Shown here one piece after another: positions 23,959-34,382 of a DNA stretch of 64,000 nt. The notes beneath the pieces are model-generated. The model was given only the letters and a program-made list of their open reading frames with translations. It was not told the DNA's origin and searched no databases. Source of the stretch: Phallus indusiatus (taxonomy: Eukaryota; Basidiomycota; Agaricomycetes; Phallales; Phallaceae); assembly GCA_027605045.1 (NCBI GenBank), contig JAQFWX010000023.1, positions 248,001 to 312,000 on the forward strand. Reading direction: 5' to 3'. The position numbers were made by a program, and so were the translations under genes. Numbering within the stretch: position 1 is the stretch's first letter; each line of letters begins with the position of its first letter.

Positions 23959-25548
23959 TCATTCTTCTATATAACCATTCATTTCATCTTTTAGAGAGCT
24001 GAGGTACAAAGAGTCATTTCGTTTTTCCGTGATGCCATAAACACCCTCCCTGAGAGCGCGCTGAACGAAGGGAAGGAGAACTTGCGAATAAATCTCAACA
24101 ATTCTCCGCGAAACCTGTCTGTTCATGGACTTCAGCGTTAGAGCTAGACCTAGGACAGCCCTGCTTGCTTCAACGAGGGAACCGTCCAAAATATCATGGA
24201 TCGACGGGTATATAGATATTGGGGCTAATAACCGCAAGGAATTAAATGCTGAAAGGACGGAGTTGGTATATATGGCCAGAGGTGGGTAGGTCGATAAGAC
24301 CGAAGGAGGTGAATGGACGGGAATTGTCGTTAAAGAGGGTAATTGTTCTGGTGATGCCAACTGCGAAGAAGTTACCAACCATTGCGCTACCGGTTTTCCC
24401 TTGTTGTTTTCCAGTTGGGATGTCAACATGTTGCCGGCGGCCGTTAAGGCAGTCCTGATATTGTTTAAAACGGCATCTGTGAAAGGCCGTTCTATCAAAC
24501 CTCGGAAATCCATGCCTACACGGGCAAACGACGTTGAGCAGTACGTCAATTGAGTTAGGAGGGATGTAAGTGAAGTGAAGTCTTCGATGCGTGGTACGAG
24601 TTGTTGCAACACATCAACGAGTCGTATAACCTGCAAATTTGCAAATTTATGTAACAAATCCGCTAGGCTGGCGTATAATTCTGAATCGTCGATGACACGA
24701 TCCAGAAAAATGGAGGTATATTGTGTGATGACATCGTAAACACCCTCTCGGAAAATGTCTACATATTTCCGTAAATATCGAGGATAATCCGAACGCTGTG
24801 GCTCGATAGTCTGGAACATCTGTTGGAGGTTAACCGCTCGACTTGATAAGAACGTAAGAGCTAGTTCTTCCTCGTCCAAAATTCCTAATTTCCGAAGAAA
24901 GTTCACGGATTTGAATAGGGCTGGTAACTTCGCCGGTTCGCGCAACATAGCTAATAATTGCATCGACATTAACCTGATAGCCTGTTCGGATTCGAAAGCA
25001 ACGTCGATAATTACAGGAATAGTAGGAAAACGTTTAAGCAAGGCCGACGATTGCGCAGAGAGATCCATGGCTTCTGAATAATAGCCATTCCGGACGCAGG
25101 TATCGATTAATTGGGGTATTTGGAGGATATCGAGTAATTTATCGTGTTGTTCTAAAATCAGGGATGCCTTCTTACGAGAGGCTTGAATTATTTTCGTTGA
25201 TTCAGAGAATTCTCGAGTTTCGGATTCCAAGCTTGGAATAGCCTCGAGAAGCGAGTCAAGTGATGAAGCGAAAGATTCCAGCGTATCCGATAGTTTGGAG
25301 GAGGCGCCGTGTAACGAAAGGAAGGTCGAGTACTCCTGATTACAGAGAGTTGTCAATTGCGAGGTTGAAGCATTAGATTCATCGATAAGAGCTTGTGGTT
25401 CAGCGAGAAGAGACGGCAAAGGTAAAGATGTCAAGTAACTGAGATAGGAGGATGCTTGAGGTGTAGAAAAGATTGACGGGTCGTCTGATTTTGAAGCAAG
25501 AAAGTCTATGAGACTTGTAGCTTCATTTTGTGGATATTGTTCCTCCAT
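23959..25548 (-). CDS. COG8: Conserved oligomeric Golgi complex subunit 8, 529 aa
   Basis: A single uninterrupted exon encoding 529 aa, unusual in this intron-rich window. The sequence matches the Dor1/COG8 family: an N-terminal coiled coil (residues about 50-130), then EQHDKLLDILQIPQLIDTC, CVRNGYYSEAMDL, and a helical body containing DFRGLIERPF. COG8 is a subunit of the octameric COG tether, which holds retrograde vesicles at the cis/medial Golgi and supports glycosylation. It converges on the amidohydrolase with only 26 bp between the stop codons, so their transcripts must overlap at the 3' ends. Confidence 0.93.
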   Translation of the reverse strand: MEEQYPQNEATSLIDFLASKSDDPSIFSTPQASSYLSYLTSLPLPSLLAEPQALIDESNASTSQLTTLCNQEYSTFLSLHGASSKLSDTLESFASSLDSLLEAIPSLESETREFSESTKIIQASRKKASLILEQHDKLLDILQIPQLIDTCVRNGYYSEAMDLSAQSSALLKRFPTIPVIIDVAFESEQAIRLMSMQLLAMLREPAKLPALFKSVNFLRKLGILDEEELALTFLSSRAVNLQQMFQTIEPQRSDYPRYLRKYVDIFREGVYDVITQYTSIFLDRVIDDSELYASLADLLHKFANLQVIRLVDVLQQLVPRIEDFTSLTSLLTQLTYCSTSFARVGMDFRGLIERPFTDAVLNNIRTALTAAGNMLTSQLENNKGKPVAQWLVTSSQLASPEQLPSLTTIPVHSPPSVLSTYPPLAIYTNSVLSAFNSLRLLAPISIYPSIHDILDGSLVEASRAVLGLALTLKSMNRQVSRRIVEIYSQVLLPFVQRALREGVYGITEKRNDSLYLSSLKDEMNGYIEE

Positions 25549-26870
25549 TCATCTATCACTAGACCCTGTGAGAAATGTAATGCGAGCAAGACTTTTTACT
25601 CACAGATGGAGAGGTAAAATGTTTCGCTTACGTAACTTGCTCTCAGTTTCAGCGCCTGGCGTGTGACAGTGACGGCTCCGCTTGACTCTTTACTCCCCCT
25701 TGAAGCTCGTCAACTTCGCATGATTTCGGGCTTATTTGGCACGAAACTCCTTATTTTCATCGACCGTTCAAGTCTACACACTCTATTAAAATACATGAGG
25801 CGCCAAGTAGCCACTTCCGCCTCAGCTCTTCAATACCGGTAGACGATACGGTAGTCATCTAAAAACTCGAAGACCTGCGCATTCTATTCTTATAAAGATC
25901 CAGAACCCGTTCTGGATAGTCCTGCTGTGTTTTTAGCATAGTATACAGCTGTAGCTGTAACTCATGAAATGGTTAGCACTAGGTTCCACCTTGAATGTCA
26001 ATGTGATGACACGCCGGCGGCCTCTGCATAGTGCATCCTGTTGAACACTGCACCATAGACTGTAGTCCAGCGGGAGAAAATGACAACGCTTCTGCTCCCA
26101 GTATATAAGACGTCTTCATGTATGAGAAAATTTTTCGTGTTCTCTCATCGAACAGTGCTTTGCGGTAGACTCTGTTGAATTCGGTGGCGAAAGTAAACAA
26201 TATAGAACCATTTATGGAAGTTTCTGCGCCAGTACTAGTGAAAATTATCTCCTTTTTCCCGGCCTCCAACCTGTTATGGATGCTAGGGACACGGTATGTA
26301 CTTGGTACTTGACAAAATATATGATAGATTATTGGGATCTCAAGCTCTCAAGTGCCGAAATCTTCATGCCTGGAGTAACCCACCGGCAAATGCAGGAAGG
26401 CGGAGCTCGGGAGGGATACTTTCGTACCCAGTTCCTCTCGGGCATAAGTGATCCTAACACAATCGAGGTACCTTCCATGCAAAATCAGTGCCTTGACATA
26501 AGTTGTTTGTAAAGATTAAACCAATCTTAGGAGCACCTTGAAGGGTACTATCACCGTATCAGCTATGGCAACCTCCCGATACCGACCCCCGACGGTACTC
26601 ACTGCTCTTTTTTGAGATCAACCATTAAATAAGGACTTGGGAATGAAATCAACGCTCATGCTGAAGGCTGCGACAATAGGTTGCCAATCCTATTTAGGGC
26701 ATAGCACACAGCGTATATATGTATATAAATATTCAACTATGTTCATGATGAGTTCATCAAAGCGTTACAGGTGTCCTGCATAGATATATTAAATCGAAAA
26801 ACCATACTAAAGACTGTTTCATCTTCGCATAATAGCAATCAAGGAAAGGCAGCAATGACTTAGTTTGACC
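25549..26870. other. region between COG8 and the PL14 lyase
   Basis: The first 100-200 bp should be the COG8 promoter. Open frames at 26269-25979 (minus) and 26276-26512 (plus) show no recognisable domain and are not supported. Confidence 0.4.
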
Positions 26871-27954
26871 TCAGCTAAGAATTGCACCAGATATATCGGT
26901 AAACCAAGCTCGCTGATCTATTGGTGACGCATAGGCAGCGGTACTTCCTATAAAATTACATCTTCAGCAATCAAACTTTCTAGTGATATCAGTTTAGTTA
27001 AATTACCTCCGAAGAAAGTCTGAAAATGCATCCCTTGAAATACGGATTCGGACGAGTTACGGAATTCCAATCCTTTAACGTCAATGACCATTGTGCCATT
27101 CACCCACAATTGTAGTACTCCTAGATAGAGATATTTAAAACACCACCCCAATTATGATAAATGCAAAAATACCATCGTTCTGTCCTGGAGTATTCAGTTT
27201 TATCAGTTCGGCAACGGTGTTCCACGCGCCAGCCTGAAAAGTCCAAGCACCGCGACCAATAGAAAAACCATAATCCGGGTTCTCGATAGTCTTGGGTGGA
27301 ACGTTCTTCAAAACACTTGCGTTGTCTTCCGTTAGAGGGAGATAGCCATAAACTTCCCCGAGTCCATTAGCACTGGGTTGCCATACAGTGGATGAGAAGC
27401 TTTAGTCCGTAAGTAACAATTACAACATACCGCCACATAAGACGAAGATCAAAGCAGTCTATTCTGTCGGTTTGACGACCACCTGAGCACTGATATGCCG
27501 AGCTGTCTACACCACCGACTGCAAAATTAGAGAATCAGAAACAGGAGTCCCTTTTGTTTTCAGAAGTCTCACATTGTCCGGGAAGTTTTCCTCCTTCCAC
27601 CCAGTCCCAATCTGATTCGAACATGACGGAATAACTTGTGAGTACTTCATTCGCTGTGGCAAGCCCTTGTGCAAAAAATTCGGGACCCTGAAGGTAAAAA
27701 CCAAATCCACCTCGAATGGCACCGTTAGGATTATAGCTCCCCGCAGGATATACAGCCTCCCAAGCGGATTCATTCCGGTTTGGTCCTGGAGCAATCGAGT
27801 GATTAGTACCAGATTCCACTTTGATCACACCCAGTGACTTGTCTGCAAGCTGGGCTGTGGTAATTTGTGGGAGAGAAACATAGGGTGATGTAGTAAACCC
27901 AGATAGGAGTGTCAAAGCGGGAGGGAAGAGCCAGGACTGAAGTGAACTAAACAT
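26871..27954 (-). CDS. Polysaccharide lyase family 14-like secreted enzyme, 286 aa
   Basis: Five exons: 27954-27573, 27518-27431, 27372-27173, 27120-27007 and 26947-26871, giving 286 aa. The N-terminus (MFSSLQSWLFPPALTLLSG) looks like a secretion signal. The body has the PL14 pattern in order: GGFGFYLQGP, SYSVMFESDWDWVEGGKLPG, CSGGRQTDRIDCFDLRLMWR, GEVYGYLP, GRGAWTFQAGAWNTV, LNTPGQNDG, LQLWVNGTMVI, and FQGMHFQTFFGG, ending with a basidiomycete-type ASPIDQRAWFTDISGAIL. PL14 enzymes cleave uronate polymers such as alginate or glucuronan by beta-elimination; a fungal glucuronan or similar wall polymer is a reasonable but unproven substrate. An upstream ATG at 27978 is possible, but 27954 gives the better signal peptide. 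Confidence 0.87.
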
Positions 27955-29927
27955 GATTGATTTGGTTGAGACGTGCATTTTTTTCACGCTCTAAATACCG
28001 CATTCTGGGGAGCTAAAGGGACCATTTTTTAGAGTTTCGAAAAAAAAAACAAAAATCAACAGGAGTATCCTTCCCGGAGCTTGCTTACAACATAACACAG
28101 GTGACTACTTGAACGGGCGAGATTCTCTTGAAGAATTTCGAAAGCTTACCACTGCCATATGCCTAAGGTTGCCACTCTGTTCAAAACTGGGCGCCGAAAG
28201 CACCTGTTATCCGAAGGATGGATCACTTCAAGGTTAGTTTAGGAGTGGGCATCATCAACCTCATTCAATCAAGCATATGCTGAAATTTTGAAAGAGGCTC
28301 CAGTCTAGGTATGACGTGAAGGGTTGACTTTGTTACCATGCCTGTCAAAGTGATTGATCATGGACCTCACGAAGTTGTATAGTTTGAACTGAACAAAATA
28401 GGCTAGCTTCGTTTGCCTCATGACAGTACTTCGAACTTGTTCTTGGAGTTCTCTCTTGTTCTCGTAAACCGTGGTTCGTAAGTGGCCCGAAAATCGACGA
28501 AATAAAGTACCAGTTATCGCTTAGCCTACTCCAAAATCAGATAAAGCCATACCTGTGAATACAAAAGATAGGATTTTCTTCTTATACCAAATTAGCAGGA
28601 ATCATTGAACAGAGGCTGCGTTGTCTACTTCGGCCTGCAAATGAATTAGATGGCACGCTCGATATAGACGTAGACGTAGCATGGTGTGACGGCGCCTGGC
28701 TCGAGTTGGCATCCACATGGTCCATTACCGTATTAATGACTAAATCTGACATCCCATCATGACGACGAGAGTTTCCAAGAAGATTTAAGAATGATTTAGA
28801 ACTGGGGAGGTTCTACGAGCCACCCCGTTGCTTGACAGGTAAAACCTTAATCACGACAAGGCTAGCAGATCAACGTGAACAACATAATAAAGTCTATATC
28901 AACCACAACATACACTTAACGCGTCACCTCACGTGTTAGAAACGATTTTTTAAACTGGTTCCAGGTTGAGTCTCGCGCTCCGAGTTATCGGGTTGCTACT
29001 GTGTCCGTTTGTTCCGATTTTAAACACGGCTCCAAATGTTCAGAGCCATACATTTTCCGTTTACAGTTGAGTGCTCGGCAACCAAAGTCAGATGGGAAAA
29101 GGCTTGCGAATGTTGCAGAAAGCCCTCTGAGCTTTGTAAGACTGTAACTGTAAGCTTCTTAGTCTATGCTGGTTTCATATAATTAAGAAAACAACATCGA
29201 GCATCTTCGAGTCATGTGTAAAGATACCCAAATAGTCGATTTGAAATGTGGAGCAATACTAAAGCAGGTCATGCAAAAGAAGAGAAGGAAAAGGATTGCA
29301 GTTTAGATTTAAGCAATGGTATTGGCGGGAGTCAGAAAACTTTTCGGCTCCAGCTCCGGCAAAATACCGACGTCATTTGTAAATTGTAACAGCGGCAACT
29401 GGCATCGTACTGGTAACGTTAAACGTCAAACTCTTGTCCGTAATCTGTGGAAATTCGCTTTTAAAGACTATTGGAGATGTTTTGTTATTGCAATAATTCT
29501 GTTATTATAGGAAGACCGGTCTTGCAGCAGCAGTCAGCAATGCATGTTCAAACGTGGTTCAAGTTTAGCTCAAAAGAAGTCAAAGTAAGTGTAAAGGTTC
29601 CTTTCTTCCGGTATAATAATAATCTTAAGCTACAATGATAGTGTGTTTGAGAGTAAGTCATATAACTGACAATGTTCCTATTCGTACCACGGTACAACGC
29701 CCAGAGTTCATGGACAAGTATGAGAGCGTTGGCTATTATTGAGGCTGGGACACAATAATTGTCCTTTGACAAATGCATTATTTTGACCAACGCTCACCAT
29801 GCTGAGGTCCACGAAACACATTCCTGGTTGTACGTGTCCTAACAACACGAATACAATATAAACACATTTTCTTACCGTGGGTTTTACTAGCACTTCAAAC
29901 AACACCCGTTTATACTTCTTCAACAAC
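27955..29927. other. 2-kb region without a supported gene
   Basis: No family is recognised. A plus-strand frame at about 28610-28770 (LRPANELDGTLDIDVDVAWC) lies after a possible AG acceptor and could be an orphan exon or relic. Poly-A and poly-T tracts are frequent. Confidence 0.35.
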
Positions 29928-31006
29928 ATGCCCAAAGGCAATCCACTCCCTCCAGACTTCTTTAATGCCTTCAACGACGATCCTACAGACTTCGAACCCG
30001 GGTGCTTATTTTGTTTCAAATGGAAAGAAGAAAAAGGAGAGCTTTACTGCTCACGACGGTGTGCAATATCACATACACTACATAAACTTACTGGAGGAAA
30101 CACCACCCAGGAAGATTGGGACTACCTGGAGAGTCGTCCTAACTTTATAGTCGACCCAGAGCGCCCTCACATTCCGCCACCAAGCGAATCCCTCCAGCCT
30201 GGTTCCACCAATAATCAAGGGCGTGTCGCAACTGCGAAACGAACCCAATCAACTGCAAGCTTGGGTGGCGCGTCTGCACGGCTATTTGAGCGATTGGCAC
30301 AGCTGGGGAAGCTCGACGACGAATTGACCATTGATGGTCTAATAGATACGCTTGAAGATAATGATAACGCGGACGACAGCGGAGAGAGCAGTTCACGCTC
30401 TATTGTCCAGGGATTAGGAGACATGGGTAACGATACAAAGTTCGCTGGAGGTGCAGTTAAGGAAGATGTCATTATTGAAAAGGGTACGAATCCTATTTCA
30501 TCTCTGATTATCATTCTAAGCAAGATTACCAGTTGTCAATACCCAATCATTTGACTTCGCCGCAGCTACCAAGGATTATACTCCTGAAGAATTAGAGGAG
30601 TTAAGTCACCTTGGTTTAGCATCAAAACTGCGAAGAATTTACGATAAAGCAACCTCACTCAAGCGAGGTGGAAGTCGTTCTCTATCAGGAAGAAAGCCGC
30701 CGACAATGCCTTCAACTGTGGTACTTGAAAGTCCAATAGTCATCCCCGATCCTTCAGGAGATGAGTGGCACGATTTTCTACACATTCAGCATTTTTTGGA
30801 GAAATCGGGTTTAGGAGGTATGTCAGAATAAACCAAATTAGCCGAAATACATGTCAGTTATTCATATCTCTGAATGTCGTGTTAATTTTTTTTTTCATAT
30901 TCACGCAGTTTTTGTATCCGCTTACCAAACGAGTCCTGCGTCAATTTCTCGTTATTATGGCTACTGGAAACCTGCTTGCGAGTTAGAAACGGGTATAGAT
31001 CGTTAG
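29928..31006 (+). CDS. Hypothetical protein with CX2C/CX3C zinc-binding-like motif, 316 aa
   Basis: Three exons: 29928-30483, 30521-30817 and 30909-31006. They are phase-consistent and give 316 aa. I do not recognise the family. Visible features are four cysteines near the N-terminus (26, 29, 41 and 45, in GCLFCFKWKEEKGELYCSRR and the Cys that follows), arranged like a small treble-clef or MYND/FCS-type zinc finger. A long polar, Ser/Asp-rich middle follows (IDTLEDNDNADDSGESSS), then a helical segment (YTPEELEELSHLGLASKLRR) and a C-terminus rich in Tyr and Ser. The first intron is only 37 bases. Probably cytosolic or nuclear; no signal peptide or membrane segment is seen. Confidence 0.72.
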
Positions 31007-32303
31007 CTATCCGAGTTTATTGAGCTCATCATTGGATCTTGCAGCAATTGTAACGTAAATTATTGATCTGTTTATGTAGTCTTCATGTCTCATGCAATGC
31101 ATTCTCACTACTTGAATAACTTATGATAATCAACCATGATCAATGAACATTAAATAACCCGTTTGTGTGACCTATATTGATTCATGCCTGTGATCGTTGA
31201 CAAAGCTGAAGACAGAGATGCACGCCATGTTGAGCCAATATTAAAAGTCCGCCAGAACCACATCCACGCATTGTTCTAAACCCTCCTGTGATTTCCAGAT
31301 ATGACAGCTGGCTCTTATCGAATTTCATAAGGACGAGAAAGCTTGTGTAAGTAACAAGCCGAAATGGTCTATGGGATGCATCAAATTATCTCGCGTGTTT
31401 ACTCCTTCAAGCTTCAGCTTCATTCGTCGTGGTGAGCGAAAGCTAAACTTTGTTAGCTTGCGAAAATATGATTACATTCAGATAGGTCATACAATGTACG
31501 CTAACTCCAAAATTTGCATATTTGGATTGTTCGTGCCAGTTCCAAAGAGTTAACAGGACGCTTGCATCCGCGACGTTAATAACCTGCGATCTTCCAATGA
31601 TTAGCTTATCTGCACTAAATGGGACGCTCCCGTTTCTCAAATGAAGGCTGATGATGATTTGGCACATTCTGAACAATTCATGAGACTCTCGTCTGCACTC
31701 AAAACAATCAATCTTCTTCTCCAGATGGCAATAATTGTAGCTCAGTTCTCTCTACTTGGTTCTCATCCATCTACGTGTCAGCACATTTTTTCTCGAACCT
31801 ATTCACCTCCTAAAAGGATGACTTTCTTCAGCAGCACGTGTATATAGACTTTTTCTTTGACTTTCTTATCCGGTTCATTTCATCTGCTCTGGCAAAGTAG
31901 ACAAGAGCCTTACCACCGGCTTTTTTGGTGGTGACGTATGTTCAAGCTGGACGGCTTCATGGTTCGTTACGTTTTATGAACGCACACTCGTGACGCCTCG
32001 ATACTGCAATGATGACAGCGCGACGGATCTCTCGCAAACACTCATTGTTCCAGGCAGACTGTTGTATTACATTGGTCAATGAATCTAGGCCAACCTTGTT
32101 TGGTAGCTGTCAATCCGGCACCACGTACGCGTCTACGATAGCAGAACATCATATGGTATATTATTAAATAGTAGTATTCATCTTGTACAAGTTTATCGTA
32201 TTACTTTTAATATAGTATATCATAATGAACAGTGAAAAAGGACGGACACGTATATACATCAAAGATGGGTCAAATGAAAACATTCTCAAAAGCGGTTTTC
32301 CAT
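31007..32303. other. 1.3-kb intergenic region
   Basis: Downstream of the cysteine-motif gene and downstream of the convergent F-box gene. Only short frames are present and I see no gene. Confidence 0.5.
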
Positions 32304-34046
32304 TCAATCACCGTAACCATCCTCGTCCTCGTCCTCATCTTCATAATCTCCATCCTCATCCTCGTCGTCATAGTCATAATCTTCTTCCTCTTCTTCCTCA
32401 TCGTCGTAATCTAATCCACCCGACAAATCGGAATAATGAAAGCTATTAGAATCTTCAGAGACCCAGTCTGACTCATCGCCCGAGTCTTCATCGTCCGAGT
32501 CGTAATCCGAAGGATCTATGAACTTAACGTCCACATTTTGTTCAAGCCACTTTAAAGTTGAAGTTGGATTATAAGAGTTTTCGTCACTATGCAGTTCGAG
32601 TCTCGGAAGGAGTATCTTTGCCTCTTTACGTTTAATCAACGTATCCTTAATGTCGTCCAGGTCGATATCAACGCAACGTAAACATTTGAGGGTCGGACAT
32701 AGGTGCTCCGGAGAGTCTGTGTCTGTTGATGGATCATAGCTTTCCAACAAGCTAACCCATTGCGGACACCCGTTAAATGCGTACAACCCCAGCCATTCTA
32801 GCCTAGGATATGCACGTAAAAGCCTTGCTGCCGACGCATCGTTTGCTTCGATGGATACTAGCTTTAACGAAACCAGATTTGGGAAAAGCGCGGGCGGTCC
32901 TGCTATCCGATCGAACAGGCTTGAAAAGTCATTCGTATCCAGCTCGGAGAGGATCAGAAACCTTAGGTTGGGGGCGTGGAGGAGAGATACTAGTGTTGAG
33001 GAATAGTCCGACGAGATGTCCGATACTCGTAGTTTTTCTAATGAGTCTAGTATAAAGGGCGTATAAAGGTTGGAATTTGTCATCTCTTCTGACAGTAATG
33101 GTGCTGAGCCTTGTAGACTCAGTTCTCGTAACGACGGCGAATCCTTTATGATGGTCTGGAGCTCCAAATACGTCGGCCTTACGTCTTTGGTATGATAACC
33201 AAGGTTGAGCACAGTCAGATTCTTGAAATTACATTGCGACCACGCAACATGAACTCCGTCGAGCATTACTCTGGTTAGCTTGGGCACCTGGCCACCGAAG
33301 AGCACGAGAGGAGCACGGAGGCTTTGTGGACTGAATGGCGTGTCTTCGTCGAAAGTTTGTTCGTAATCAACGTCATATAGTTCCAGTGCCCTTAACTGAG
33401 GGGCTGATTCGTCTAAGAATTGCATGACGTAGTGCAACGACTCGAAAAACCGGAACCTCGCCATAAACCGCTCCAACCGGTACATGTTACTCTTTACAAG
33501 AGTCATGACTTGAGCAATGGCGGAAGTTGGATCTTTTGAATGGTATTCGGAAAACCGTTCTTCTTCGCAGTCTAAGCATATGCTGAAAGGAAGAGAACTC
33601 GACCGCTCGAGGCATGTTTTAACGTAGTCCAGGCGTGGTTCTGCAAGGTCCAAGACATGAATCGTTGACCATAAAGTTGGCGTCTTTATGGCGACATCTC
33701 TAAAATGACGGGATACGTGCGACACAAGGATTTGGAAGTCAAGATGGTCGCTGTCATATGACCCGTCGTCAGGTATGGGAGACGAGCCATTTCGTTCCTC
33801 TTGGCCCGAAGCACCCAATTCGAAAATGTGAGATAACACCTCGTTGGGAAGCATCCAAATTGGAGCTGTTCGAGATTCCATATTGGCTCGTAGTTTTTTA
33901 AGTACTTCTAACTCGTTGTTCAGCTGGTCAAGCTCATGCTGTAGTATAGACTTCCGAGACTCTCGTATAGAAATCTTTTCGTTAATTGATCGCAGGTCAG
34001 ACTTTTCCGAGCCAAATGAAAGTAACCCATCGTTCGATAAATGCAT
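32304..34046 (-). CDS. F-box protein with coiled coil and acidic tail, 580 aa
   Basis: A single exon from the ATG at 34046; the open frame continues slightly upstream without another ATG. Residues about 20-60 form a coiled coil (LQHELDQLNNELEVLKKLR). This is followed directly by an F-box core (PIWMLPNEVLSHIFELG) and then DFQILVSHVSRHFRDVAIKTPTLWSTI, the standard agaricomycete F-box-like start. The body has leucine-rich segments (LRALELYDVDYEQ, LTVLNLGYHTK, LRELSLQGS, LRFLILSELD, LEWLGLYAF), consistent with an LRR horseshoe that would bind a substrate for SCF ubiquitination. The last roughly 60 residues are almost only Asp, Glu, Tyr and Gly. It is divergent from the SNM1-like gene. Confidence 0.85.
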   Translation of the reverse strand: MHLSNDGLLSFGSEKSDLRSINEKISIRESRKSILQHELDQLNNELEVLKKLRANMESRTAPIWMLPNEVLSHIFELGASGQEERNGSSPIPDDGSYDSDHLDFQILVSHVSRHFRDVAIKTPTLWSTIHVLDLAEPRLDYVKTCLERSSSLPFSICLDCEEERFSEYHSKDPTSAIAQVMTLVKSNMYRLERFMARFRFFESLHYVMQFLDESAPQLRALELYDVDYEQTFDEDTPFSPQSLRAPLVLFGGQVPKLTRVMLDGVHVAWSQCNFKNLTVLNLGYHTKDVRPTYLELQTIIKDSPSLRELSLQGSAPLLSEEMTNSNLYTPFILDSLEKLRVSDISSDYSSTLVSLLHAPNLRFLILSELDTNDFSSLFDRIAGPPALFPNLVSLKLVSIEANDASAARLLRAYPRLEWLGLYAFNGCPQWVSLLESYDPSTDTDSPEHLCPTLKCLRCVDIDLDDIKDTLIKRKEAKILLPRLELHSDENSYNPTSTLKWLEQNVDVKFIDPSDYDSDDEDSGDESDWVSEDSNSFHYSDLSGGLDYDDEEEEEEDYDYDDEDEDGDYEDEDEDEDGYGD

Positions 34047-34382
34047 TCCATTATTCGCGGAGACTGTCAAAAATGAAATAACTGAGCCAATAGTTCAAAG
34101 GTTACAGTGTAGGGAGCACACTACGTACAGCCAATAAACTTCGCCGGTGACATGCTAATGATATCTTGGGTGGGCTACCGTAATCTCCAAAACGTTGACT
34201 TTACACCGGGCCCTTGTGTGGACGACGCAATTGCGAAAACAAGCAGTGCTCGGCAATAATATGGTCCTTTGACGTGTGGCTGGGGTAATGTCGGACTTTG
34301 AAAGCGTGTTCGTCACAAAAAGTAACGCGGCAACGTTTCGCTTCCCCTCGCGTTCCGACTCAGATTTCCCAACCTCGTTCTC
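34047..34382. promoter_or_regulatory. bidirectional promoter (F-box / SNM1-like nuclease)
   Basis: 336 bp between divergent start codons. No other gene fits, so both promoters must lie here. No clear TATA box is seen. Confidence 0.55.

Noticed and set aside
32320..32420. CRISPR-like or satellite repeat of short units
   Set aside because: These are Asp/Glu codon runs of the F-box protein's acidic tail; there are no spacers.
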